DNA from: Kribbella italica
GTDB taxonomy: Bacteria > Actinomycetota > Actinomycetes > Propionibacteriales > Kribbellaceae
Direction: 5' to 3'
NCBI RefSeq assembly: GCF_014205135.1
Contig: NZ_JACHMY010000001.1
Coordinates: 5,518,001-5,582,000 of the forward strand
Length of the DNA stretch: 64,000 nt
Shown: positions 34,418 to 42,656 of the stretch, piece after piece
Layout of the letters: each line of letters starts with the position of its first letter
Numbering within the stretch: the first letter of the stretch is position 1
Program-made: the position numbers and the translations under genes
Notes under the pieces: model-generated
Seen by the model: the letters and a program-made list of their open reading frames with translations, nothing else
What the model was told of the DNA's origin: nothing
Databases searched by the model: none

Positions 34418-35500
34418 TCAGAAGAAGACGCTGCGGCGTTGCATCAGCAGGGCGTACAGCGTCTGCTGGATGGTCTCGCGGACCTGGTCAGTGACGTTGA
34501 AGACCAGCATCGGGTCGTCGGCGGCGCCCTCGGGGAAGTCGTCGGTGCGGATCGGTTCGCCGAACTCGATCAGCCACTTCGACGGCAGCGGGACCATGCC
34601 GAGCGGTCCGAGCAGCGGGAAGAACGGCGTGACCGGGATGTACGGAACGCCGAGCAGCCGGGCCAGCGACGCGATGTTGCCGACCAGCGGATAGATCTCC
34701 TCCGCCCCCACGATCGAGCACGGAACAATCGGTACGCCGGTCCGCATCGCCGCGCTGACGAACCCACCCCGCCCGAACCGCTGCAGCTTGTACCGCTCGC
34801 TGAACGGCTTGCCGAGTCCCTTGAACCCCTCCGGCCAGACGCCGACCAGGTTGCCCGCGCGCAGCAGCCGCTCGGCGTCGTCGTTGCTCGCCAGGGTCGC
34901 GCCGGCTTTCCGCGAGAGCTCGCCGACGAACGGCGTCCGGAAGACCAGGTCCGCGGCGAGTGTGCGCAGCGGGCGGTTGGTGTGGTCGGCGATGATGAGC
35001 TGGGTGATCAGGCCGTCGAGCGGCATCGTGCCGGAGTGGTTGGCGACGATCAGCGCGCTACCGGTGTCGGGGATGTTCTCGATCCCGCGCACCTCGACGC
35101 GGAACCACTTCTCCGCCAGCGGCCGCAGCCCGGACAGCAGCACCTGATCGGTCAGTTCGGCGTCGTACCCGAACTCGTCGACCTCGTACTGCCCGGTCAG
35201 CCGCCGGCGCAGGAACGCCAGCCACTCCGCGACCTTCTGCTCCCCCGCGTCCCCGAACAGGTCCCGCACCATCTTCTCGAACGCCACGAAGTCGGGAGCA
35301 TCAGGTGCAGTCTGCTGCTCAGCTCCAGGAACCTCGGCAAAGATCTTCTGTTCTACTACTTCAGGCTCGAGCTCAGGCTCGCCCTTCTTGATCTTCTTCC
35401 CCGCCAGCGAGCGCGCGGCAGCCGACGGCGTCGTCCGCCGGGCGCTGCCGCGACCGGGCCGGCCGCCGGAGCCGATCGGGATGATCTCGGCGTCAGCCAC
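34418..35500 (-). CDS. Lysophospholipid (1-acylglycerol-3-phosphate type) acyltransferase
   Basis: 360 residues with a basic, partly disordered N-terminal 70 residues and a PlsC-like domain: the catalytic box NHSGTMPLD (NHx4D, about residues 154-162), VGVWPEGFKGLGK (substrate-binding EG motif) and GVPIVPCSIVGAEEIYP. Such enzymes acylate glycerolipids at the membrane. It starts at a GTG inside the epimerase 3' end (8-bp overlap), so both are co-translated; this pairing is frequent in actinobacteria. Confidence 0.88.
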   Translation of the reverse strand: MADAEIIPIGSGGRPGRGSARRTTPSAAARSLAGKKIKKGEPELEPEVVEQKIFAEVPGAEQQTAPDAPDFVAFEKMVRDLFGDAGEQKVAEWLAFLRRRLTGQYEVDEFGYDAELTDQVLLSGLRPLAEKWFRVEVRGIENIPDTGSALIVANHSGTMPLDGLITQLIIADHTNRPLRTLAADLVFRTPFVGELSRKAGATLASNDDAERLLRAGNLVGVWPEGFKGLGKPFSERYKLQRFGRGGFVSAAMRTGVPIVPCSIVGAEEIYPLVGNIASLARLLGVPYIPVTPFFPLLGPLGMVPLPSKWLIEFGEPIRTDDFPEGAADDPMLVFNVTDQVRETIQQTLYALLMQRRSVFF

Positions 35501-36500
35501 GCAGCGCTCCCAGCCCGGCGGTCAGCAGCTTCGAGGCCGCGGTCATCGCGCCGGTGCTGATCGAGGCGCGGAAGTCGTCGAAGGCCTCGGCGGTCGTGTA
35601 CTGCGGTTCGAAGGCGAACTCGGTCCGCATCCGGGTCGTGTCGACCGCGCGGCCGTAGGTGAGGAAGGTGATCTGGTCCGGCGAGAAGTCCGCCAGCCGC
35701 GCCCGCCGTACGACGGCAGCCGTGCTCGACGCGGTGAAGGACGGCAGCCGGACGACCGGCCGGCCGAGCCGGCGGATCGCCTGGGACAGCACGAGAACCC
35801 CGTCGCCGGCCAGGTTGAACGTGCCGGGCAGGTCTTCGACGGTCGCGTGGTGGATCGCCTCGACGCCGTCGCTCTCGTGCAGGAACTGCAGGCGGGCGTC
35901 GTACCCGAAGACGGTCGGGACCACCGGCATCGCGAAGTAGCGGGTGATCGGGGAGTCGGTCCGCGGGCCGATCCAGTTGGCCATCCGCAGGGTGCTGACG
36001 GTCACGTCCGGGCGGCGCCGGGCGAACCCGCGCACGTAGCCCTCGACCTCGACGGCGTCCTTGCTCAACCCGGAGTGGTGGATCGCCCGCGGCGCCATCT
36101 CCTCGGTGAACATCGCGGGGTCGCGCGGACCCGCGCCGTACACCGTGGTCGACGACTTGACCACGAGCTTGCGCAGGCCGGGCGCCTTCTGGCACGCGGC
36201 GAGCAGCTGCATGGTGCCGATGACGTTGATCTCCTTCATCGACGACCGGCCGCCGGCGCTGCCAGGGGTCGCCACCACGCCCGTGTGGACGACAGTGTCG
36301 ACGTCCTCACCGGCGATGACCTTGGCGATCACGGGGTTGCGAATATCGGCCCGGACGAACCGGACCCGGCCGAGCTCGGCCCGTGGCGGAACCACATCGA
36401 TCCCGATCACGGTCCCGATGGAAGGGTCCGCGGCCAGTCGCCGCGCACACCGAGCGCCGGCGTCTCGTGAGACGCCGGTGACCATCACTACCTGTGCCAC
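35493..36500 (-). CDS. NAD-dependent epimerase/dehydratase (extended SDR)
   Basis: 335 residues from GTG 36500; an in-frame ATG at 36524 adds eight residues. The nucleotide-binding motif is VVMVTGVSRDAGARCAR, a slight variant of GxxGxxG. The active-site Ser is in VVKSSTTVYG, but the usual YxxxK appears as HSGLSKD (no Tyr), so catalysis may be altered and a structural or lipid-related role is possible. Overlaps the acyltransferase by 8 bp. Confidence 0.85.
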   Translation of the reverse strand: MAQVVMVTGVSRDAGARCARRLAADPSIGTVIGIDVVPPRAELGRVRFVRADIRNPVIAKVIAGEDVDTVVHTGVVATPGSAGGRSSMKEINVIGTMQLLAACQKAPGLRKLVVKSSTTVYGAGPRDPAMFTEEMAPRAIHHSGLSKDAVEVEGYVRGFARRRPDVTVSTLRMANWIGPRTDSPITRYFAMPVVPTVFGYDARLQFLHESDGVEAIHHATVEDLPGTFNLAGDGVLVLSQAIRRLGRPVVRLPSFTASSTAAVVRRARLADFSPDQITFLTYGRAVDTTRMRTEFAFEPQYTTAEAFDDFRASISTGAMTAASKLLTAGLGALRG

Positions 36501-36536
36501 GAGTGACCCCCAGCCAGACAGCAACCCCGCACAACG

Positions 36537-36557
36537 CCGCTCTGGTGACCAGAGCGG
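36537..36557 (-). terminator. Hairpin downstream of the bS22 gene
   Basis: CCGCTCTGG-TGA-CCAGAGCGG is a perfect 9-bp stem with a 3-base loop, starting 10 bp after the bS22 stop on the minus strand and lying before the epimerase gene. Confidence 0.6.
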
Positions 36558-36567
36558 CTGGAACTGC

Positions 36568-36669
36568 TTACTTGCCGAGCTTGCGGCGCTGCACCCGCGT
36601 CTTCTTCAGCAGCTTGCGGTGCTTCTTCTTCGCCATACGCTTACGGCGCTTCTTGATTACCGAACCCAC
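36568..36669 (-). CDS. Small ribosomal protein bS22 (AURKAIP1/COX24 family)
   Basis: A 33-residue, extremely basic peptide from GTG 36669 (starts MGSVIKKRRKRMAKKKHRK, ends in QRRKLGK). This is the actinobacterial bS22 family, built into the 30S subunit near the decoding region in mycobacterial ribosome structures. GGAAGG lies 7 bases before the start. It is easily missed because of its size; its own hairpin terminator follows. Confidence 0.93.
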   Translation of the reverse strand: MGSVIKKRRKRMAKKKHRKLLKKTRVQRRKLGK

Positions 36670-36767
36670 AGTTGGACCTTCCAAACATAAAGAGAGCGTC
36701 GGCAAAGCCTACCCGTAAGTCTCGTGGTCACCTAAGTGAGGTGCCTGGCAGCGGGTAGGAAGGGGAC

Positions 36768-37445
36768 ATGAGAGCTCGTTACAACGGAGTCGCCGACTGG
36801 TACGCCGCCCGCAGCACGCACTGGGCCGAGGACAACAGGGAGGACCTGCTCGAGCTGCTCGGGCCCGGGGACGGACGGCTGTGCCTCGATCTCGGGTGCG
36901 GGACGGGGAACTACTTCGCGATGATCGCGGAGACCGGGCGGCGGGTGATCGGGCTGGACCGGTCGTCGGACCAGCTGCGGTTCGCGCGGACCAAGGGCGG
37001 CGTACCGCTGGTCGAGAGCGACGCCGCGCGGCTGCCGTTCGCGGCGGAGAGCTTCGACGACGTGCTGGCGCTGTGGATCTCGACCGACCTCGACGACTTC
37101 GCCGGGACGCTGCGGGAGATCGCGCGGGTGCTGCGGCCGGACGGCTCGTTCTACTTCTACGGGGTGCATCCGTGCTTCAACGGGCCGCATGTCGAGTACC
37201 AGGAGGACGGCGGGCGGCTGGCGCACCCGACGTACCGGCAGTCGGGCTGGCACGAGCCGTCGGCGTGGTGGGCCGGCGACGGGATCCGCGGGACGGTGGG
37301 GATGCGGCACACGCCGCTGGCCGAGTTCCTCAACGCGTTCCTCAGCGCGGGGCTGCTGCTCGACCATGTGGTCGAGCCGGAAGGTGGTCCGGTGCCCGGC
37401 GCGCTGGCTGTGCGGGCTCGGCTCAGTTCAGGTGTTCCCAGGTGA
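36768..37445 (+). CDS. Class I SAM-dependent methyltransferase
   Basis: 225 residues; AGGAAGGGGAC precedes the ATG. The SAM motif LCLDLGCGTGNYFAMI (about residues 38-53), an acidic strand end (VIGLDRSSDQLRFAR) and motif LPFAAESFDDVLALWISTD are typical of Methyltransf_11 proteins. Substrate unknown. Its 3' end overlaps the convergent GNAT gene by 23 bp. Confidence 0.88.
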   Translation: MRARYNGVADWYAARSTHWAEDNREDLLELLGPGDGRLCLDLGCGTGNYFAMIAETGRRVIGLDRSSDQLRFARTKGGVPLVESDAARLPFAAESFDDVLALWISTDLDDFAGTLREIARVLRPDGSFYFYGVHPCFNGPHVEYQEDGGRLAHPTYRQSGWHEPSAWWAGDGIRGTVGMRHTPLAEFLNAFLSAGLLLDHVVEPEGGPVPGALAVRARLSSGVPR

Positions 37446-37941
37446 GGAGCTGCAGGTCGCGGCCCTTCTCCATCAGCCTGGTGGGCGGGAGGTCGGTGAG
37501 CGCGTAGCCGGTCCGGACGGCGACCGATCTGCTGGCCTGGTTGTCTGGCTCGATCTCGAGGATCAGCCGCGGCAGACCGAGCTCCTCGTGGGCGTAGCCG
37601 GTCAGGAGAGTCAGGGCCCGTACGGCGAGACCCTGCCCGCGATGCGCCTGGCCGACGACGTACCCGAGGGAACCGGTCTTCTCGTTCACCATCACCTCAC
37701 CGAGCGGCTGCTCGCCGTCGGTGGTGATCGCGAGGTGGATCCGCCCGTTGTCGGTGTGCGCGGCGTCGTAGTACGCCTCGGCCGCGGCGAGGTCGAACGG
37801 AGTGCGCAGCGGCGTCCAGTACGCGACCTCCTCGTTGTCGAACAGCTCCGACATCGCCGCCAGGTCGCCGCGCTCCCACTCGCGCAGCACCAGCCCGTCC
37901 CCCACGATCCGTACCCCGGGACCGCCGTACCTGATCGTCAT
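37423..37941 (-). CDS. GNAT family N-acetyltransferase
   Basis: A 172-residue RimJ/RimL-like acetyltransferase: GDGLVLREWERGDLAAMSEL at the start, the acetyl-CoA loop VVGQAHRGQGLAVRALTLL (Q-R-G-Q-G), and the late motif LEIEPDNQASRSVAVRTGY. A CAGACT hexamer 7 bases before the ATG and no clear Shine-Dalgarno suggest a leaderless mRNA. Substrate unknown. Confidence 0.9.
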   Translation of the reverse strand: MTIRYGGPGVRIVGDGLVLREWERGDLAAMSELFDNEEVAYWTPLRTPFDLAAAEAYYDAAHTDNGRIHLAITTDGEQPLGEVMVNEKTGSLGYVVGQAHRGQGLAVRALTLLTGYAHEELGLPRLILEIEPDNQASRSVAVRTGYALTDLPPTRLMEKGRDLQLLTWEHLN

Positions 37942-37946
37942 GCGGC

Positions 37947-39872
37947 TCAGTCTGCTGTACGGCGGGTCCGGAGGCGATCCAGGATCTTCGCGGTGGGACC
38001 GAGGGTGATCAGACCGCTACCGGCTGTCTCTTCTCGCGCCGCCGGGGTCAGTGCTTTCACTGCTCGGTCCATGGCCTGTTTGTTGCCTTGGGCAATTGCC
38101 GCCTCGGCGAGCAGGGTCCAGAGGAGCTCCTGCAGCAGGTCCTGCGGCGGGTCTGGAGCATCGTCGAGCCCGTTGCCGGTGAGCAGCGGTCGCACCCAGG
38201 GTTCGTACGGGCCGTAGTCCGCGTCGGTGTCCAGCGGTTGGCCTTCCCTGAGCCTGACCGTCAGGACGGCGAGTGCGAGCAGACCGCCTTGCAGGCCGGG
38301 CATTCCGGCGCCGTCGAGCAGCTTCGCGGCGTCGCGGTAGGCCGCCTCGCTGGGATTCCGCAGGACGCCGTACCAGCTCGTGAAGACGGTGACCAGCGGC
38401 GTCTCGTACTTCGCGGCCAGTTGGTCAACTGTTGCGGCGTGGTGGTCGGCGGACTCGTGGTCGCCGAGGGCGCTGAGTGCCTGGATGCGGATCAGGTGCC
38501 CGAGCACTTCGTACGTCGTCAGTCCGTGCTTGCCGGCCAGTTCGATCAGCTCCACGCCGATCGCGTCCCGCTCGGGCGCGAGGCCGGTGCGGTGGAACGT
38601 CTGCAGGAACAGGCCGTTCAGCGCGAAGGCGAGTGCGTTCGGATCGTCCAGTCTGCGTGCGATCTCGACCGCTTCCTCGGCCGCACTCCGGGCACGCGGT
38701 GAACCGCTGCCTCGCGACTCCATCGCGATCGTCGCCAGCAAGCGAGCCCGGGCGACGGATGGCCGGTGGTCAAGGGTGCCCTGCTGGTCGATGGCACCGA
38801 GCGTGCGCTCGGCCGCCGCGACGACAGCGGCCGCCTGGGCCTCGTCGTCCGAGCGCGTCCAGATCGCCGGTACGTCGTACGTGCCGATCACGCGGGCCGT
38901 CAGCTCGGGATCGCCCAGTTCCTCCGCCGCGACGATCGCCGCCACCCGATGCTCGCGAGCCGCGACCAGGCCCCCGCCCCCGGTGATCGCCAAGCTCCGC
39001 AGCAGTCCCACCGTCGACTCCAACCGAGCGCGCGCCCCCACTCCCTGCTCGTACGCCGCCACCGCGCGATCCCAGACAGTCGCCTCGCCGGACAAGTTCT
39101 CGGCCTGCCGCAGGATGTCCGACTCCAACTGCCGAAGCTCCACCCCTGGATCGATGCCCAGCTGATCCACCAGCAGCGAGCGGGCTCGCCGGAGTACCTC
39201 AAGAGCATCGCCCTGACGGCCTGAGCGGTACAACGCCAGCGCCAGCAACCGCCACGCCTCTTCACGCCAAGGGTGTTCGGTGACATGCGCATCCAACTCG
39301 GGCACTGCGTCCGCCGCCCGCCCAGCACTCAGGCGCCCAGCCGCGACCCGCTCGACAGCCTGCAACCGCAGCTCGGTCAGTCGCCCCCGCTCCGCCCGAG
39401 CCCACGCCTCCTCCGAGAAGTCCGCGTACGCCGGCCCGCGCCACCACCCCAGCGCTTCCTCGACCCCAACCCCGCTCTGCACCGCCGCCTCGAACCGCCA
39501 GGCGTCCACCGCATCCGCCGGCAGCCACAGCGCATATCCCGGCCCCTCGGTGACAAGCACCCGAGGCGCCGCCCGAGCCGCGCGCTCCGGCTCCAGCACC
39601 CGCCGAAGCGCCGCAACAAACGTACGCACCGCGCTCACGGCACCCTTGGGAGGCGCAATCCACAGGTCGTCCACCAGTACGTCGACCGGCACCACCCGCC
39701 CCCGCGCCACGAGCAGCCGCCCCAGCACCGCCCGATGCCGAGGCCCCTTCAACGCCAGCAGTTCCCCATCCTTGCCCCAAGCAACAACCGCCCCCAGCAC
39801 CCCGAACACCGGCGGGCTCGCACCGGCCCTCACCCACGGTTCGTCGCTCACCCGACCCACGCTAGCGCTCAT
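37947..39872 (-). CDS. SARP/AfsR-type transcriptional regulator with BTAD and TPR-like regions
   Basis: 641 residues. The N-terminal OmpR-type winged helix (FGVLGAVVAWGKDGELLALK, GAVSAVRTFVAALRRVLEPE) is followed by the bacterial transcriptional activation domain (about 115-260: LPELDAHVTEHPWREEAWRL-like segment, LLVDQLGIDPGVELRQLESD) and a helical TPR-like C-terminus. There is no NB-ARC ATPase. An alternative start, GTG 39851, has TAGCGT 7 bases upstream and would be leaderless, giving MSDEPW as N-terminus. Target unknown; divergent from the hydrolase gene. Confidence 0.85.
   Translation of the reverse strand: MSASVGRVSDEPWVRAGASPPVFGVLGAVVAWGKDGELLALKGPRHRAVLGRLLVARGRVVPVDVLVDDLWIAPPKGAVSAVRTFVAALRRVLEPERAARAAPRVLVTEGPGYALWLPADAVDAWRFEAAVQSGVGVEEALGWWRGPAYADFSEEAWARAERGRLTELRLQAVERVAAGRLSAGRAADAVPELDAHVTEHPWREEAWRLLALALYRSGRQGDALEVLRRARSLLVDQLGIDPGVELRQLESDILRQAENLSGEATVWDRAVAAYEQGVGARARLESTVGLLRSLAITGGGGLVAAREHRVAAIVAAEELGDPELTARVIGTYDVPAIWTRSDDEAQAAAVVAAAERTLGAIDQQGTLDHRPSVARARLLATIAMESRGSGSPRARSAAEEAVEIARRLDDPNALAFALNGLFLQTFHRTGLAPERDAIGVELIELAGKHGLTTYEVLGHLIRIQALSALGDHESADHHAATVDQLAAKYETPLVTVFTSWYGVLRNPSEAAYRDAAKLLDGAGMPGLQGGLLALAVLTVRLREGQPLDTDADYGPYEPWVRPLLTGNGLDDAPDPPQDLLQELLWTLLAEAAIAQGNKQAMDRAVKALTPAAREETAGSGLITLGPTAKILDRLRTRRTAD
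39859..39864 (-). promoter_or_regulatory. Possible -10 hexamer for a shorter SARP start
   Basis: TAGCGT on the minus strand ends 7 bases before the in-frame GTG at 39851. If used, the mRNA is leaderless and the protein seven residues shorter than the ATG form. Confidence 0.3.
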
Positions 39873-39934
39873 CGGATGCTCATTCAGGGGAGGCAGGCTT
39901 CCGGGTGGAACTGGTGGTTGGCGATGGGAGCGTG

Positions 39935-40810
39935 ATGAGCGGGATTGCAGGGTTCGAGGATCAGCGGGTGGTCGTGGCTGACGGAGTGGCGCTGAACGTG
40001 GCGGTGGGTGGGACCGGGGAGCCGATCGTGTTGTTGCACGGGTTTCCCCAGACGCACCTGATGTGGCGGCACGTGGCAGTGGAACTGGCGCAGGACCACA
40101 CGGTGATCTGTCCGGATCTGCGGGGGTACGGCGACAGCGACAAGCCGGTGGAGGCCGGCGAGGACACGTACTCGAAGCGGACGATGGCTGCTGACACCGT
40201 TGCGGTGGCCAAGGCGCTGGGGTTCGAGCGGTTTGCGCTGGTGGGGCACGACCGCGGTGCGCTGGTGGCGTTTCGGGCGGCGATGGATCATCCGGACACG
40301 ATCACGCACCTGGCGAGTCTCGATGTGTTGCCGACGCTGGACATGTGGTCGGTGATGCAGGGAACGTCAGCCGCCGTGGGGTTCCACCTGTACCTGATGG
40401 CTCAGCCACCGGGGTTGGCGGAGACGATGATCGCGGCCAGCTCGGACGCGTTCTTCGGGTACTTCCTGGATCTGTGGGTGAAGGATCCCGCGGCGATTCC
40501 GGCGGAGGTGCGGACGGCGTACTTGGAGGCCTGCCGGGCGGCGGTGCCGTCGATCGTCGCCGACTACCGGGCGAGCGCGGGCATCGACGTACGGCACGAC
40601 GAGGCAGACCTGAAGGCCGGGCGGAAGCTGACGATGCCGGTGTCCGTGGTGCAGCAGGACTGGGGCAGCGCGCTGGGCTTCGACGCGGCCGCGAGGTGGC
40701 GCGCTTGGGCGCCGGATCTCGTGCACGGTACGACGGCCAGCGGGCACTTCATGGCCGAGGAGTCGCCCCAGGAGATCACCGAGGTGATCAGGAACCTACT
40801 GAAGCGCTGA
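39935..40810 (+). CDS. Alpha/beta hydrolase (epoxide hydrolase / haloacetate dehalogenase type)
   Basis: 291 residues from ATG 39935 (GGGAG upstream). It shows the oxyanion motif LLHGFPQTHLMW, the nucleophile elbow GHDRGA with Asp106, and the late histidine in TASGHFMAEESP. An Asp nucleophile with HGFPQ is the pattern of epoxide hydrolases and fluoro/haloacetate dehalogenases. The true substrate is open. A strong bidirectional hairpin follows. Confidence 0.9.
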   Translation: MSGIAGFEDQRVVVADGVALNVAVGGTGEPIVLLHGFPQTHLMWRHVAVELAQDHTVICPDLRGYGDSDKPVEAGEDTYSKRTMAADTVAVAKALGFERFALVGHDRGALVAFRAAMDHPDTITHLASLDVLPTLDMWSVMQGTSAAVGFHLYLMAQPPGLAETMIAASSDAFFGYFLDLWVKDPAAIPAEVRTAYLEACRAAVPSIVADYRASAGIDVRHDEADLKAGRKLTMPVSVVQQDWGSALGFDAAARWRAWAPDLVHGTTASGHFMAEESPQEITEVIRNLLKR

Positions 40811-40820
40811 GGGCAAGGCG

Positions 40821-40853
40821 CAGCGGCCGGTCCGGTCAGGATTCCGGCCGCTG
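40821..40853. terminator. Bidirectional terminator between hydrolase and HTH genes
   Basis: CAGCGGCCGG and CCGGCCGCTG form a perfect 10-bp stem with a 13-base loop, between convergent genes, with CTTCTCG on the right. Confidence 0.65.
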
Positions 40854-40865
40854 TGCTTCTCGTAG

Positions 40866-41081
40866 TTATCCGGCCTGGAAGAAGGCGCCTTTGAGGTAGT
40901 CGTGCACCGCGTCCTCCGACACCCGGAACGACCGACCCACCCGCACCGCGGGCAGCTCGCCGGAGTGCACCAACCGGTACACCGTCATCTTGGACACGCG
41001 CATGGCCGTGGCGACTTCAGCCACGGTCAGGAACTTCACCTCGGCGAGCGGCTGCTCACCACCGGACTTCTTTGATGCCAT
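40866..41081 (-). CDS. Small helix-turn-helix DNA-binding protein (excisionase-like fold)
   Basis: 71 residues from ATG 41081. A MerR/excisionase-type winged helix (FLTVAEVATAMRVSKMTVYR, LVHSGELPAVRVGRSFRVSE) covers almost the whole protein. Actinobacteria carry this gene widely between the bldN region and proC, so it is a conserved chromosomal regulator and not a phage excisionase. Targets are unknown. The 168 bp between it and acuC show no other gene. Confidence 0.88.
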   Translation of the reverse strand: MASKKSGGEQPLAEVKFLTVAEVATAMRVSKMTVYRLVHSGELPAVRVGRSFRVSEDAVHDYLKGAFFQAG

Positions 41082-41249
41082 AACGCACCGCACTTCCAGC
41101 ACGGATCGTGCGCCGGCTTCCCCTCCGGCACCTCCGCCCGTGCATGAACCGAGCGTAGTGGCTGATGGTACGAATGGGAAAGAGGGTGTCTGGTGTGACT
41201 CGATCCCAAGCTCGTCCCAGGCTCGTTCCAACGCTCGACTCAGCGAAGG

Positions 41250-42425
41250 TCAGTACGTCGGGTCGAGCCCGAGCAGCGGGAACGAGACGTCCCGGGTCGC
41301 CTTGATCGACCGGTCGAGCCACGTGTCGGGGTTGTACCCGCTCGACCAGGGCTCGTACGAGCCGTCGTTGCCGTCGGTCATCCGCGACGGCGCGACGCGC
41401 GCGTACCGGATCTTGACCTCCTCGCGCCACGACTCCGGCACCGCTGTCGTCGGCTCGATCGGCCGGCCCGCGACGATCGCCAGCAGGTGCGTCCAGGCGC
41501 GCGGCACGACCTCGATGATCGCGTAGCCACCGCCTCCGGTCGCGATCCACTTGCCCTCGCACACCTCGTGCGCCAGGTCGTGCAGAGCCGCGTACGCCGC
41601 ACGCTGGCCGTCGACGGTCTTGGTCAGGTGCGCGAGCGGGTCCTCGACGTGGGAGTCGCAGCCGTGCTGGGTCACCAGGACGTCGGGGCGGAAGGCCTTC
41701 ACCACGTCCGGGACGATCGCGTGGAACGCCCGCAGCCAGCCGGTGTCACCCGTCCCCGGCGGCAGCGGGATGTTGACCGCGCTCCCCTCCGCACCCGGCC
41801 CGCCGGTCTCGCCCGCCGTACCGGTGCCCGGGAAGAGCGTGGTCGGTGACTCGTGCAGGCTGACGGTGAGGACGCGCGGGTCGTCGTAGAAGACCGCCTG
41901 GACGCCATCGCCGTGGTGCACGTCGACGTCGACGTACGCCACGCGCTCGGCGCCGTGGTCGAGCAGCCACTGGATCGCGACCGCGGGGTCGTTGTAGACA
42001 CAGAAGCCGCTGGCCTGCGCGCGCATCGCGTGGTGCAGCCCGCCGGCGATGTTCGCGGCGTGCAGGACCTCGCCCTCCCAGACCGCGCGAGCGGCCTCGA
42101 CGGACGCGCCGACGACGTGGGCCGAGGCGTCGTGCATGCCCGGGAAGCAGTAGGTGTCGTCGGTCCCGAGGCCGTGCCGCAGATCCGGTACGTCGGGATC
42201 CTGCCCGGCACGCTTCACCGCGGCGATGTACTCAGCCGTGTGCACGGTCTGCAGCAGCTCGTCGGAGGCGGTCGGTGCGGAGACCACCTTCAACTGGTCC
42301 AGCACGCCGAGGGCCCGGGCCAGCTTCACGGTCAGGTCGACCCGCACCGGACTCATCGGATGCCCGTGCCCGAAGTCGTACGCCGTCAGCTCCTCGTCGA
42401 ACACCAGCATCGCCTCACCACTCAT
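41250..42425 (-). CDS. acuC: Acetoin utilization protein AcuC (class I histone-deacetylase-like)
   Basis: 391 residues from ATG 42425. Zinc-deacetylase signatures are present: GHPMSPVRVDLT, the tandem His-His and Asp-rich metal site in VAYVDVDVHHGDGVQAVF, and GLHHAMRAQASGFCVYND. In Bacillus AcuC deacetylates acetyl-CoA synthetase; here the target is inferred only. TAAGGT lies 7 bases before the start and no Shine-Dalgarno is seen. Confidence 0.9.
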   Translation of the reverse strand: MSGEAMLVFDEELTAYDFGHGHPMSPVRVDLTVKLARALGVLDQLKVVSAPTASDELLQTVHTAEYIAAVKRAGQDPDVPDLRHGLGTDDTYCFPGMHDASAHVVGASVEAARAVWEGEVLHAANIAGGLHHAMRAQASGFCVYNDPAVAIQWLLDHGAERVAYVDVDVHHGDGVQAVFYDDPRVLTVSLHESPTTLFPGTGTAGETGGPGAEGSAVNIPLPPGTGDTGWLRAFHAIVPDVVKAFRPDVLVTQHGCDSHVEDPLAHLTKTVDGQRAAYAALHDLAHEVCEGKWIATGGGGYAIIEVVPRAWTHLLAIVAGRPIEPTTAVPESWREEVKIRYARVAPSRMTDGNDGSYEPWSSGYNPDTWLDRSIKATRDVSFPLLGLDPTY

Positions 42426-42432
42426 GCCCAAA

Positions 42433-42438
42433 ACCTTA
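42433..42438 (-). promoter_or_regulatory. Predicted -10 hexamer of a leaderless acuC mRNA
   Basis: TAAGGT (minus strand) ends 7 bases before the ATG at 42425, the same hexamer and spacing as the HAD gene at 31374. Confidence 0.4.
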
Positions 42439-42484
42439 GCCCCGGCCCCGCGAACACGCCCGCCGGAGCGTTCACTTCCGGGCC

Positions 42485-42609
42485 AACGCAACGAACAACA
42501 GGTGGACCGTTGCGTTAGATTCTAGCTCGACGCAACGAAAACACGACTGTGGCCTGCATAGATACCCAAAGGCAGCATGATTCTTGTTGCGCGAATCATG
42601 AACGCAACG
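42485..42609. promoter_or_regulatory. Cluster of AACGCAACG motifs upstream of the DUF4097 gene
   Basis: AACGCAACG occurs at 42485-42493 and 42601-42609, ACGCAACG at 42530-42537, and the inverted form CGTTGCGTT at 42508-42516. The second and third make an inverted repeat with a 13-base spacer. They fill the 231-bp acuC/DUF4097 divergent gap and look like binding sites of a dimeric regulator not encoded next door. Confidence 0.6.
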
Positions 42610-42656
42610 TAGCGTTTCACCTATCAGAAACGCCACGACGAGCAAGGGAAACCATC

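Noticed and set aside
40866..41081. Phage excisionase
   Set aside because: The HTH fold is excisionase-like, but no integrase or phage genes are nearby and the position is conserved in actinobacterial chromosomes.
40866..41081. BldC orthologue
   Set aside because: Size and fold are similar, but the sequence as I recall BldC (short, starting near LLTPAEVATMF) differs in the recognition helix and in the C-terminal tail.
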